The notes below the pieces were generated by a model. It did no database searches. It saw only the letters and a program-made list of their open reading frames with translations, and was not told the DNA's origin. 64,000 nucleotides of DNA from Bacillota bacterium (lineage in GTDB: Bacteria > Bacillota > Clostridia > Acetivibrionales > JANLFN01). The translations under genes were made by a program, and so were the position numbers. The stretch is taken from assembly GCA_023421675.1 (NCBI GenBank), contig JAEZTC010000013.1:62001-126000 (forward strand), given 5' to 3'. Below are positions 51,468-60,992 of this stretch, one piece after another (the stretch's first letter is position 1; each line of letters starts with the position of its first letter).

Positions 51468-53558
51468 ATGAAAGACTACATTGTAGAAAAACTGCGCAAC
51501 ATTTGCTTGATGTCGCACGGTGGAGCAGGCAAGACCACCCTTGCAGAAGCAATACTTTTCAACACCGGGGTTTTGGACCGGCTTGGACGTGTGGCAGACG
51601 GTAACACAACAACAGACTATGATCCCGAGGAGATAAAAAGAAAGATCTCCATCAGTACATCTATGGCTCCATGCGAGTGGAAGGACCATAAGATCAATCT
51701 GCTCGATACTCCCGGCTACTTCGATTTTGTAGGCGAAGTAAAAGAGGGTATAAGAGTTGCGGACGGTTCCATTATAGTAGTTTCTGCTAAAAGCGGTGTA
51801 GCAGTAGGTACCGAAAAGTCCTGGGCTTATGCCAAAGAGCATAACATTCCTAAAATGTTTTATATCAATAAAATGGATGAAGAAAATGCAAACTTTTTTG
51901 GAGTATTGGATAAGCTTACCAACACTTTCGGAAAAGGTGTTGTAGCCTTTCAGCTCCCTATAATCGAAGGGGAAAAATTCACAGGTTATGTAGATGTAAT
52001 TAATATGAATGCGAAAAAATTCGACAAGGATAAGCTTGTAGATGCAGCTATTCCTGACGATTTACACGATAAAATCCAGGGTGTAAAGGATTCTTTGAAC
52101 GAGGCAATTGCTGAGACAAGCGAAGAATTGATGGAAAAATACTTTGGCGGCGAAGAATTCACTCAAGATGAAATCACAAAAGGCATCTGCATTGGTATTG
52201 CCGATGGTTCCCTTGTACCTGTATTCTGCGGTTCGGCAATACATAATTTGGGTGTCCAGATATTAATGGATGCCATCATTGAATATATGCCTTCACCAGC
52301 TGACAGGCCTGCAATCAAAGCACAAAAAGCAGGCAGCGACGAGGTGATTGAAGTTAAGGCTGTAACAGATGCACCTGTGTCGGCATTGATATTCAAAACG
52401 GTTGCTGACCCGTTCGTAGGAAAAATTTCGTTATTCAGGGTATATTCAGGTATTCTGAAGACCGACTCGGTATTATATAATTCTACTACAGAGAAAACAG
52501 AAAAAATTGCAAACCTTTTTGTAATGAGAGGTAAAAAGCAAATTCCTGTGGATAAACTCATAGCAGGTGACATAGGTGGTGTTGCAAAGCTCCAGGGAGC
52601 AAACACAAATGATACTCTCTGCGATCAATCAAAGAAAATAGTATTTGAAAAGATAGAATTCCCTGAACCTGCAATTTCTCTTGCTGTTGAGCCAAAATCC
52701 AAGGGCGATGAGGAGAAAATAGGCCAGGGCTTGCAGAAGCTTATGGATGAGGATCCTACTATGAAGGTTACTCTTAATACTGAAACTCATCAGACCCTGA
52801 TATCAGGAGTTGGAGAACAGCATCTTGATGTTATAGTAAGTAAGCTGAAAGCCAAATTCGGTGTTTCAGTCAATCTTATAGATCCGAAAGTGCCATACAG
52901 GGAAACCATTAAAAAGAAGGTAAAGGTTGAAGGAAAGCATAAGAAGCAATCAGGCGGGCATGGTCAATATGGTCATGTTTGGATAGAGTTTGAACATGGA
53001 GATTCTGAAAACCTGGTATTCGAAGAGAAAATATTTGGGGGCTCAGTTCCGAGACAATACTTCCCGGCTGTTGAAAAGGGCTTGCATGAAGCAATTGTTA
53101 AGGGTGTTCTTGCAGGATATCCTGTAGTTAACCTTAAAGCAACTCTTGTAGATGGTTCATTCCATCCGGTTGACTCATCCGAAATGGCGTTTAAGATTGC
53201 AGCAAGGCTCGCATATAAGAAAGGGCTTGAACAGGCAACACCTGTGCTGCTTGAGCCTATAGCACATGCAGAGGTTTATGTTCCGGATCATTACATGGGT
53301 GATATCATTGGTGATCTTAACAAACGCCGTGGAAGAATACTTGGAATGAATCCTCAGGAAAATGGAATTCAGCAGGTTGTTGCAGAAGTGCCTCAGGCAG
53401 AAATGTTTAAGTATGCAACTGACTTAAGGTCTATGACTCAGGGAAGAGGCTACTTCAAACTATGGTTTGTAAGATACGAAGAGGCTCCTCCAATGGTCAG
53501 CCAGAAGGTTATTGAAGAAGCTAAAAAGCATATGGTTGAAGATGATGACGAAGAATAG
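51468..53558 (+). CDS. Elongation factor G-like GTPase (FusA2-type paralogue)
   Basis: A 696-residue five-domain translational GTPase: G1 SHGGAGKTT, switch II DTPGYFDF, NKMD (G4) near residue 138 and an EF-G domain IV/V at the C-terminus (SGGHGQYGHVWIEFEHG, GDIIGDLNKRRGRI, RSMTQGRGYF). It differs from canonical EF-G: G1 is SHGGAGKTT where translocation EF-G has AHIDAGKTT, and there is no rpsL/rpsG/tuf context. It therefore belongs to the EF-G-like (FusA2/YaeP) group, of uncertain function (possibly ribosome recycling or a stress-specific factor). It is monocistronic, with strong ribosome site AAGGGGGA and terminator. Confidence 0.9.
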   Translation: MKDYIVEKLRNICLMSHGGAGKTTLAEAILFNTGVLDRLGRVADGNTTTDYDPEEIKRKISISTSMAPCEWKDHKINLLDTPGYFDFVGEVKEGIRVADGSIIVVSAKSGVAVGTEKSWAYAKEHNIPKMFYINKMDEENANFFGVLDKLTNTFGKGVVAFQLPIIEGEKFTGYVDVINMNAKKFDKDKLVDAAIPDDLHDKIQGVKDSLNEAIAETSEELMEKYFGGEEFTQDEITKGICIGIADGSLVPVFCGSAIHNLGVQILMDAIIEYMPSPADRPAIKAQKAGSDEVIEVKAVTDAPVSALIFKTVADPFVGKISLFRVYSGILKTDSVLYNSTTEKTEKIANLFVMRGKKQIPVDKLIAGDIGGVAKLQGANTNDTLCDQSKKIVFEKIEFPEPAISLAVEPKSKGDEEKIGQGLQKLMDEDPTMKVTLNTETHQTLISGVGEQHLDVIVSKLKAKFGVSVNLIDPKVPYRETIKKKVKVEGKHKKQSGGHGQYGHVWIEFEHGDSENLVFEEKIFGGSVPRQYFPAVEKGLHEAIVKGVLAGYPVVNLKATLVDGSFHPVDSSEMAFKIAARLAYKKGLEQATPVLLEPIAHAEVYVPDHYMGDIIGDLNKRRGRILGMNPQENGIQQVVAEVPQAEMFKYATDLRSMTQGRGYFKLWFVRYEEAPPMVSQKVIEEAKKHMVEDDDEE

Positions 53559-53565
53559 TTCTTAC

Positions 53566-53594
53566 AAGGGCCGGTTACTTACCGGTCCTTTTTT
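53566..53594 (+). terminator. Intrinsic terminator of the EF-G paralogue gene
   Basis: Arms AAGGGCCGGT and ACCGGTCCTT with a TACTT loop, followed by T run. Confidence 0.85.
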
Positions 53595-53698
53595 ATGCCT
53601 TAAAGTGAACTTTCAGCGAACCAAATCCTAATGGCTACGTCTAAGTAAGTATAATAATTCAGACATTTTTTATAAATATAAATTAAGGGGGAACGAAA

Positions 53699-54709
53699 AT
53701 GTCTAGAAAAATCATATGTCTTTTAACGGTGTTGGTACTAATGTTGTCTATTTTTACCGGCTGTGGATCAAGTTCTGCATCAAGCTCCGAAACCGAACCG
53801 CCAGCGGCAGCTGTGCCGACAGATGCATCCAAGAACTCCACTTCAAAGAGCAGCGCCAAACCCTCAGCAGTGTTTGATTCAAAAACAGACAGTGGAGAAA
53901 TTGCCTTGGGTGAGGGCAGCGGTAACGGAAGCAGCGGACAATCAGATGTAAATGCGATTCTGTCTGAAAGAAAGGTAATACGCAATTCCAATATTACAGT
54001 AGAAGTAGAGGATTTTGATGTATCATACGGAAAAATTAAAACTCTTATTAACGGAATAGGTTATGTGCAGGATGCAAACATTAAAACAGAAAAACAATAT
54101 GAGGGTACAAAAGAAAAGCTTTTAAAAAGAGGTATTATTGTTATAAGGGTAGATAAGCTTAAATTCGAAGATGTTATTTCAGGCATAAGAGGTCTTGGAC
54201 TGCTTGTTGAAGAGAATGTCAAGAGCGACGATGTTACCGACAAGTATTTTGATACGGAATCAAGAGTCAGACTTTTAAAATTCGAACAAAGCAGGCTTGA
54301 GGAATATCTTAAAAAAATTACCGACCCTGATGTCATATTTAAAACAGAAGATAAGCTTACAGATATTATGCATCAAATCGAGTCGCTGACGGGTACACTA
54401 AAGAAGTGGGACGATCTTGTCCAGCTTTCTACTATTACCATTAATATGAGCGAGAATAAGGCAGGCTCATCCATACCTGAAGTCAAAGACTCTTCATATG
54501 GAAGTAAGCTTTCTGATGGTTTCACTGAAAGCTTGAAAGGTGTAGTGAACTTCCTGGGAGGTGTTCTGGTAGTAATAGTAAAGGTGTTGCCTGTACTTGT
54601 GCTCCTGGGGTTATTAGGGCTGATTGGATATGTTATTTATAGAAAATTCTTTGCAAACAAAAATAACAATACAAATAACAAAAACAACAATAATAATCTG
54701 AATATCTAG
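53699..54709 (+). CDS. DUF4349 lipoprotein
   Basis: A 336-residue membrane-anchored protein. A lipoprotein signal with lipobox IFTGC (Cys at about residue 22) is followed by a Ser/Pro-rich stretch, then the DUF4349 domain (about 95-260, RKVIRNSNITVEVEDFDVSYGKIKTLI). The domain contains a coiled coil (RLEEYLKKITDPDVIFKTEDKLTDI). A transmembrane helix (about 286-310) and a low-complexity Asn-rich tail complete it. DUF4349 function is unknown; it is common in Firmicutes surface lipoproteins. Confidence 0.88.
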   Translation: MSRKIICLLTVLVLMLSIFTGCGSSSASSSETEPPAAAVPTDASKNSTSKSSAKPSAVFDSKTDSGEIALGEGSGNGSSGQSDVNAILSERKVIRNSNITVEVEDFDVSYGKIKTLINGIGYVQDANIKTEKQYEGTKEKLLKRGIIVIRVDKLKFEDVISGIRGLGLLVEENVKSDDVTDKYFDTESRVRLLKFEQSRLEEYLKKITDPDVIFKTEDKLTDIMHQIESLTGTLKKWDDLVQLSTITINMSENKAGSSIPEVKDSSYGSKLSDGFTESLKGVVNFLGGVLVVIVKVLPVLVLLGLLGLIGYVIYRKFFANKNNNTNNKNNNNNLNI

Positions 54710-54716
54710 CACATAC

Positions 54717-54751
54717 AAAAGGGATGAAACTAACGTATTCATCCCTTTTTT
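54717..54751. terminator. Bidirectional terminator
   Basis: Arms AAAAGGGATGAA and TTCATCCCTTTT with a nine-base loop and T runs on both sides. It separates the convergent DUF4349 and HU genes. Confidence 0.85.
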
Positions 54752-54754
54752 TCC

Positions 54755-55030
54755 TTATTTATTTAACGCATCCTTTAAAGCTTTACCCGGTTTAAAAACA
54801 GGTGCACTGGCCTCAGGAATATCAATCTCCATCTTTGTTTTTGGGTTACGGCCTTTTCTTGCAGCTCTTCTTCTTACTTCAAATGAGCCAAAGCCTACAA
54901 TTTGGATCTTATCTCCGCTTGTGAGAGCTTCCTCCACACTTTGAAGAAAAGCATTCAAGGCTTTTTCAGCGTCCTTTTTGGATAGCTCACCATTTTCTGC
55001 CATGCTGGCTACTAAATCTGCTTTATTCAT
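54755..55030 (-). CDS. hup: HU-family DNA-binding protein
   Basis: A 91-residue protein with the HU/IHF fold: MNKADLVASMAE, then KALNAFLQSVEEAL and the DNA-binding arm VRRRAARKGRNPKT. Start ATG follows GGAGGATATATGA. It is an architectural nucleoid protein. It follows mazG on the same strand with a short gap, an arrangement seen in many Clostridia. Confidence 0.97.
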   Translation of the reverse strand: MNKADLVASMAENGELSKKDAEKALNAFLQSVEEALTSGDKIQIVGFGSFEVRRRAARKGRNPKTKMEIDIPEASAPVFKPGKALKDALNK

Positions 55031-55063
55031 TCATATATCCTCCTTTCGGATTTTTTAAGCCTA

Positions 55064-55861
55064 TTACTGCTCGGTAGAAAGTTCTTTTTTAGCTTTTTCC
55101 CAAAGCATATCCATCTCTTCAAGAGTCATATCCTCCAGCTTTTTACCTGACTTCGAGCTTTCCTTTTCAATATATTCGAACCTTTTAATGAATTTGTTCG
55201 TTGTACCCGATAATGCCAGTTCGGGTGAAATATCAAGGAATCTTGACAGGTTTACCAGCGAGAAGAAACTATCTCCCATTTCTTCAGTAATTCTTTCCAC
55301 ATTATTACTTTTATATACATCTTTGAGTTCTTCTATTTCCTCATAAATTTTTTTAAATACATCATCTATATTATCCCAATCGAAGCCTACCTGCGCAGCC
55401 TTTTGCTGTACCTTATAGCTTCTCATGAGAGCAGGAAGGTTTTTGGGTACATCCTTCAAAACACTGGTTTGGGATTCCAGACCTTTTTCCTTCTTTTTAA
55501 TGGCCTCCCAATTGACAAGGACCTCGTCTGGGGTATCTGCCTTTACTTCACCAAAAACATGAGGATGCCTTAAAACGAGTTTTTTACATACCCCTGTAAT
55601 AACATCCTCCATACTGAAGGTTTTCTCTTCCAGCGCAACCTGTGCATGAAAAACCACCTGGAGCAGAACATCACCCAGTTCTTCACAAAGCTTGTCCTTG
55701 TCCTTAAGATCAATAGCTTCTAAAACCTCATAGGTTTCCTCAATAAGATACTTTTTTAGGCTTTCGTGGTTCTGCTCCCTGTCCCATGGACAGCCGCTTT
55801 CACTTCGTAATAGCCTCATTATCTCTAAAAGGTCCTCGTAAGTATATTTTTCTTTATACAT
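55064..55861 (-). CDS. mazG: Nucleoside triphosphate pyrophosphohydrolase MazG
   Basis: A 265-residue protein with two MazG domains. The first has EETYEVLEAI with EELGDVLLQVVFH (about residues 38-73). The second has EIEELKDV with EEMGDSFFSLVN (about 175-212). The E-x-x-E and E-x-x-D metal-binding motifs are present in both, so it should hydrolyse aberrant or excess nucleoside triphosphates. GHPHVFG-like segment RHPHVFGEVKAD is also typical. It is probably co-transcribed with hup. Confidence 0.95.
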   Translation of the reverse strand: MYKEKYTYEDLLEIMRLLRSESGCPWDREQNHESLKKYLIEETYEVLEAIDLKDKDKLCEELGDVLLQVVFHAQVALEEKTFSMEDVITGVCKKLVLRHPHVFGEVKADTPDEVLVNWEAIKKKEKGLESQTSVLKDVPKNLPALMRSYKVQQKAAQVGFDWDNIDDVFKKIYEEIEELKDVYKSNNVERITEEMGDSFFSLVNLSRFLDISPELALSGTTNKFIKRFEYIEKESSKSGKKLEDMTLEEMDMLWEKAKKELSTEQ

Positions 55862-56100
55862 ATTGTTGGTCTCCTATATAAACAGTGTTTATTGTATTTT
55901 ATTTTTATTATACTTCTTCCATCTTTTAATACAACCCGAACAAGTATTATTTGTTATACAAAAAAAATTATTCCATTCCATAAATTAAATGCCTGAAAAT
56001 ATAAGGTTTTACGATTCTGACTATTAATAATAAAGCCTTTTTTGCCGATAAAAATTTAAAACAGACTTATTTCATATACTTAACCAGTGGAGGAAATCAA

Positions 56101-59100
56101 ATGAAGAAAGCTAAAAAAGTACTAGCTATAATTATAGTTTTAAATATAATTCTGAGTCTTTTCCCGGGGCTTACTCTCGTAGCCTACGCGGCCTCTGATC
56201 TTCAGCTAACTGCTGAAACCGTTGCAGACGGGAATGTTAAAATTTCATGGAGTCCGGAGAGTAATACAGTTAAGACAACTATTTCATATCATGATTCATC
56301 CTCAACAGATACCAATAATTTGGTTACAAAGGATGTTACAACTACTTCCTATACACTTACAGGTCTTAAAAGTGATTATGTTTATGACATAAAAGTAGAA
56401 CTTAAGGATTCAACAGATACAGTATTGAACACTGGTTACCTGTATTTAATACCCAGCATTTCACTTTATGCTTCACCTGATAAGCCTACAAATATAAGTG
56501 CGCCAGATACCAGCGGAGGAAAGGAAAGTGGTGATAAGCCAAGACTGAATCTCAGATGGAATGTACCAAAGATCTGGGTAAGTGGGTCATTTATTCCAAT
56601 GGATAATAGTTCTGCTTTGACTCAAATAAGTACTGCTCTGGGCAGCACAGTAAATACAGTAAACTACAGGATTAATGTTTCCACAGATTCAACAAATCTT
56701 GATGAAAAAGCATCAATAACTGTTAAAAAAAGTGGTTCCAATTATATAAATTATGTTGGAAGCAATGCGTCAGTAACATCTACGGTCAAACAAAGCGGAA
56801 GTGCATTAAGCTTTACACTGGCAGGAGGATCTGAAGCAGTAGATACTATTAATAACATATTGCCTGATAGTGATATACTTCCCGGTTCTGTTTATTATAT
56901 GAATGTTAAAGCGTCATTTGCCAATGATGGCACTGATGTCCGCGGACTTACAGTAATGCAGACAGGAAGTTCTATTGCAGGAAGTGTTCCGTATGTTTAT
57001 ACACCTATAAGATTTAAGCTTTCAAGGGATGCCGCAAATAACATATACGTTCAGATTTATAAAATCAACCAGGGAAAGCTTACACTTCCGGGAATGTATT
57101 ATGAGGTTCAGAGCAACACCACTGACGATACCAATGGGTGGACAAGGAAGGCGGAAGTAAACGACAGCTACTTCCCAAATGGTTCGGCGTATACCGTAAC
57201 GATTATCAGTGGAATGAATGTCAACAGTACCTTCTACTACAGGGTAGTAGTGCGTACCGAAACCAGCGGAACCAATAACAGTCTGGAATCCTGTGCGGTG
57301 GCATATACACTTTCGGCAGATACATCCAGACCTCCAATACCGACCAATATAGCTGTAACCAATAAGGAACTGAATGTTGGAACTGTAAGTACAGGCTCTG
57401 TTGAGAAAACTACTGACGTTACTATTTCCTGGGACAAGCCGTCCAACTGGAATGAAATCAAAGCTAATCACACTGCTGCAAACGATATATACTATCATTT
57501 ATTACTGAACACTGTACAGACAGATACACCAGGTGAATCCCCTATGCTTGAGGCGAACGGGAAAAATTATGGTCAGTTTTCACTTAAATACAGGCTTGTT
57601 GATTGCTTTAATGCAAACCTTATAAATATTAATAGCAATGGTATATTTTGGGAGGATGGAAACAGACTTTATTATAAAATAGATGGACGTAAACTATTTA
57701 ATAATGACCAGGTTCTTTACAACGGGGGAAGCTATTCAAGAACTACAACAGCACTCACAAATACAGAAAATTATCCCGACTACCTGCTTCCAAACAAGGT
57801 ATACTATTTCCAGATGTATACTACAAAGGGTACAGCAAATACTACAAACCCTTCCACTGTAACAGACAGGTCAATTACCAGCAGCTTTACAACACTTTCA
57901 GGAATGGAGCTTGATGTTCCGTCGGTTGAAGGTCTTAAGGCAAATATACATGACCCTAATTTTATTGAGCTACAATTCATGAAGAATACAACACTGGACT
58001 GGAAGGACTATACAAATGTTCAGTCATCAAATAACAAACTTTACTATGACATTTATATGAATACAGAAACAAATACCAATACATTTGTAAGGGTAGGAAC
58101 AACTGAGAATTCAGCTTTAGGAGATGTGACCTTTACAGGACTTGATGCAGGGAGTACCTATATTAAGGCAGGCATAAGTCAATTCACAATACAGGCACTT
58201 ATTAATAGGTTTGGCTTGAAAATAAAGCCTAATACTACTTATTACTTTCTTGTTAAAACCAGAATGCACATTGATGGAGTATCTACAGACAGGGAATCTG
58301 CTTTTACCGCAATATTACCTGTTACTACCGATAAAGGAGGCGTCCAGCCACCGGATGATTCAGCTAAGAAACCTATTGCACCTACCGATTTTAACATTGC
58401 AACCGATGCATCAGGTAATCAACTGGTCTCCGGCTCTAGTGTTACATTCAGCTGGGCTAAAAAAGAAAATAATGTAGTTTACAGATTAATATGTACCTCA
58501 AGCAGGGTTGCTGTTGATGCACCTTTATCTACACTGCAGACTGATTCTATTTATCAGAATTTCCAATCAAACTTCGGGACTATATTACTTAACCCGGCGA
58601 GTGCGAAAACACCTGCTACTGCGTCTTCTTCCGACAAGTTTATATATGATCCTGTTACCAAGACGTTTACTTATAAAATTGATACCTGGCTTTTCCCAAA
58701 CAGGCTTTACTACTTTACTTTAAGAGCAGAGGTAATACAGGGTGGTGCTACTCAGAGCAGCAGTGCATGGGTATCAATTCCTGTTACCACTTCACTTATA
58801 AACGCACCTGATTCTCTTCAGCCGGTAAGTGACTGCCAGCTTGGCTTTTTCTGGACTGACAGCGGCAGCACCCTTAAAGCGGAAGATTATAAGGTTAAGC
58901 TAAAAGGTCCTGATGACGCAGACTTTAAACTGCTTTCCAGAAGCCAATATACAGTTGTTGCCGACGGCTCAGTATTTTATGGGAGAATAATGAATCTGAA
59001 ACCGAATACTTCGTATACTGTACGAGTTTTCAAAGGGGAAGATCCAAACCTGGATATGGTTGATGAATTTGCAGGTTTGAGAACCAGAGATGCAAATAAT

Positions 59101-60942
59101 CAGATTGATGTCAAATGGAGAGGACTGACAGTTGACGATTATTCAAGATATGAAATTGCTATCAAAACGGAACAAGCATCACAGTATACTACACTTGACA
59201 GTTCTGATATGGAAATGTATATAGATAAAAGTGGAAATGGACTGCCTTATTACCTTGACAAGACTATTGGAACGGCAGGTACCAATTACAGCGTCTATTA
59301 TGCACGAATTAAAAGTATTCCGGTTATGTCCAATGGCTCTATTGTACACAGACCATTATCCTCAAATACCAAATATTACATAAAGGTAAGGTATGTGAGG
59401 GTTGCCCCGACTGATGCAACAATGATATCCTATTCCAAATATATCGGTCCTGTAAATACCAGAACCGAGTTTAATCAGGGCGATTATGACCAAAATGACC
59501 AGGATACAAAGAATCAGGCAACCTTTACTGATAAAATAAAGGAACTTGAACAAAACCTTTTCTGGCGTATGAACATTGACAATGGAAGTACCAATAAGCT
59601 GCTAATTAAAGGTCAGAGGCTTATAAACCTTCTGGAGAACAGTGGCAGTTCTCCATATGTGCTTGACATTTCATCAATTTCTGGAAGTGCATCAACTGAT
59701 GTCATTTATATGCCGTTCAGCGTTACCAGTGAGCTTGATTCAGGTAACAAGAGCCTGATAATAAAGACCGCCAGTGCTGAATATACAATAAGGCCTAATA
59801 TGGTTGACAGCCAGGGTACCAGTGATGTAAATGCCCTCCGTTCAACCAGCGGAGTCAAGGATGTATTTATAAAGATGGTTATAAATAGGTTGGATTACGC
59901 GCCTCTTGCCATACCATCCAGAACAAAAGCAGTTTCAAAAATAAATGATTTGAGTATGCAGGCTATAGGAACCTCTTTAACTGATAAGCAATTATCCGAC
60001 CAGATAAATGACTATCTTTATAATTCTGAAACAGGCCTCGTTAAAAAGAGCCTTGATAAACTTGCAGATCCTGACAACCCGGGGAATAAGGGGACTCCTC
60101 AGCAGGTAGACAGCTATATTAGGAGTGTTATCCAGGATGTTGAAAATTCGTTGTCAAATTTCGTAGGGACCACTGTTGAAGGTACGGGACTTGGGACAGG
60201 TATTTCACTTGCAGCTAAGGAACTAACCAACTTTAGGATACCTGTCAGGGTAAAAATGTTCTACAATAATGACAGCGGCTTAAAGACACCTTATGTCTTA
60301 TATAATGGATCAAGCACATGGCAAAAGCTTGTTAACAATATTCAAAACGGTTCAAATACCTTAAGCTTTGATGTAAGCAAAACAGGTAAATATGCAATAC
60401 TTGCAACACAGACCTCGACACAGGATGTTGCTTCAGATTATTGGGCAAAGGATTATATAGACCGTTTCATGTCAAAATTCGATGTTAGTGACGTGTTTGC
60501 AGGTATCAGTACATCCTTCAATCCTGAAAGTGATGTTTCTGTAAAGGAATTAGTACTGCTTTATGAGAAGGTACTGGGAAAGTCTGAAGAGAATAAGGGC
60601 ATGGATATAAAACAAAAAGCAGCAAGTCTTGGACTGTCAGGTGTTTTAAATACATCAAACACTTCGAGGCAGATAAACAGGCAGGAGGGGGCTGCAGTCC
60701 TTGTAAAGCTTTATGCAGCCAAAATGGGCCTTAATGCTGAAACTTTAAAACCCGGTAAAAACATTTATATAAAAGATGAGAGAAGTATAGACAATGCCTA
60801 TTATAAATATGTTGAGGAATGTGTAGATTTGGGTGCAATGTCACTTGATACAGGAGGTAATTTCCTTCCTAAGGAGTCTGTTTCAAGGGCTGAAATGGTT
60901 GTTTCAATGGTTAAACTGCTTGGCACAGCCGGTGAAATGTAA
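56101..60942 (+). CDS. Giant secreted fibronectin type III protein with C-terminal SLH modules
   Basis: A 1613-residue surface protein. It has a signal peptide (residues 1-31) and then many fibronectin type III-like repeats (about residues 35-1120), recognisable by recurring ISWSPE/FSWAKK/WDDY strands and endings such as TSYTLTGLKSDYVYDIKV, PNTTYYFLVKT and PNTSYTVRVFK. A different region follows (about 1150-1450, LDISSISGSASTDVIYMPFSVTSEL...AEYTIRPN), then about 150 residues with up to three SLH motifs (DYWAKDYIDRF, SRQINRQEGAAVLVKLYAA, FLPKESVSRAEMVVSMVKLL). It probably anchors to the secondary wall polymer and displays an extended adhesive or spacer domain. Ribosome site GGAGGAAAT; the next gene encodes a relative. 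Confidence 0.9.
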   Translation: MKKAKKVLAIIIVLNIILSLFPGLTLVAYAASDLQLTAETVADGNVKISWSPESNTVKTTISYHDSSSTDTNNLVTKDVTTTSYTLTGLKSDYVYDIKVELKDSTDTVLNTGYLYLIPSISLYASPDKPTNISAPDTSGGKESGDKPRLNLRWNVPKIWVSGSFIPMDNSSALTQISTALGSTVNTVNYRINVSTDSTNLDEKASITVKKSGSNYINYVGSNASVTSTVKQSGSALSFTLAGGSEAVDTINNILPDSDILPGSVYYMNVKASFANDGTDVRGLTVMQTGSSIAGSVPYVYTPIRFKLSRDAANNIYVQIYKINQGKLTLPGMYYEVQSNTTDDTNGWTRKAEVNDSYFPNGSAYTVTIISGMNVNSTFYYRVVVRTETSGTNNSLESCAVAYTLSADTSRPPIPTNIAVTNKELNVGTVSTGSVEKTTDVTISWDKPSNWNEIKANHTAANDIYYHLLLNTVQTDTPGESPMLEANGKNYGQFSLKYRLVDCFNANLININSNGIFWEDGNRLYYKIDGRKLFNNDQVLYNGGSYSRTTTALTNTENYPDYLLPNKVYYFQMYTTKGTANTTNPSTVTDRSITSSFTTLSGMELDVPSVEGLKANIHDPNFIELQFMKNTTLDWKDYTNVQSSNNKLYYDIYMNTETNTNTFVRVGTTENSALGDVTFTGLDAGSTYIKAGISQFTIQALINRFGLKIKPNTTYYFLVKTRMHIDGVSTDRESAFTAILPVTTDKGGVQPPDDSAKKPIAPTDFNIATDASGNQLVSGSSVTFSWAKKENNVVYRLICTSSRVAVDAPLSTLQTDSIYQNFQSNFGTILLNPASAKTPATASSSDKFIYDPVTKTFTYKIDTWLFPNRLYYFTLRAEVIQGGATQSSSAWVSIPVTTSLINAPDSLQPVSDCQLGFFWTDSGSTLKAEDYKVKLKGPDDADFKLLSRSQYTVVADGSVFYGRIMNLKPNTSYTVRVFKGEDPNLDMVDEFAGLRTRDANNQIDVKWRGLTVDDYSRYEIAIKTEQASQYTTLDSSDMEMYIDKSGNGLPYYLDKTIGTAGTNYSVYYARIKSIPVMSNGSIVHRPLSSNTKYYIKVRYVRVAPTDATMISYSKYIGPVNTRTEFNQGDYDQNDQDTKNQATFTDKIKELEQNLFWRMNIDNGSTNKLLIKGQRLINLLENSGSSPYVLDISSISGSASTDVIYMPFSVTSELDSGNKSLIIKTASAEYTIRPNMVDSQGTSDVNALRSTSGVKDVFIKMVINRLDYAPLAIPSRTKAVSKINDLSMQAIGTSLTDKQLSDQINDYLYNSETGLVKKSLDKLADPDNPGNKGTPQQVDSYIRSVIQDVENSLSNFVGTTVEGTGLGTGISLAAKELTNFRIPVRVKMFYNNDSGLKTPYVLYNGSSTWQKLVNNIQNGSNTLSFDVSKTGKYAILATQTSTQDVASDYWAKDYIDRFMSKFDVSDVFAGISTSFNPESDVSVKELVLLYEKVLGKSEENKGMDIKQKAASLGLSGVLNTSNTSRQINRQEGAAVLVKLYAAKMGLNAETLKPGKNIYIKDERSIDNAYYKYVEECVDLGAMSLDTGGNFLPKESVSRAEMVVSMVKLLGTAGEM

Positions 60943-60992
60943 TTCTATAAACTGTAATTAAACTTTTAAAGTATATGACAGGAGTATTGCAT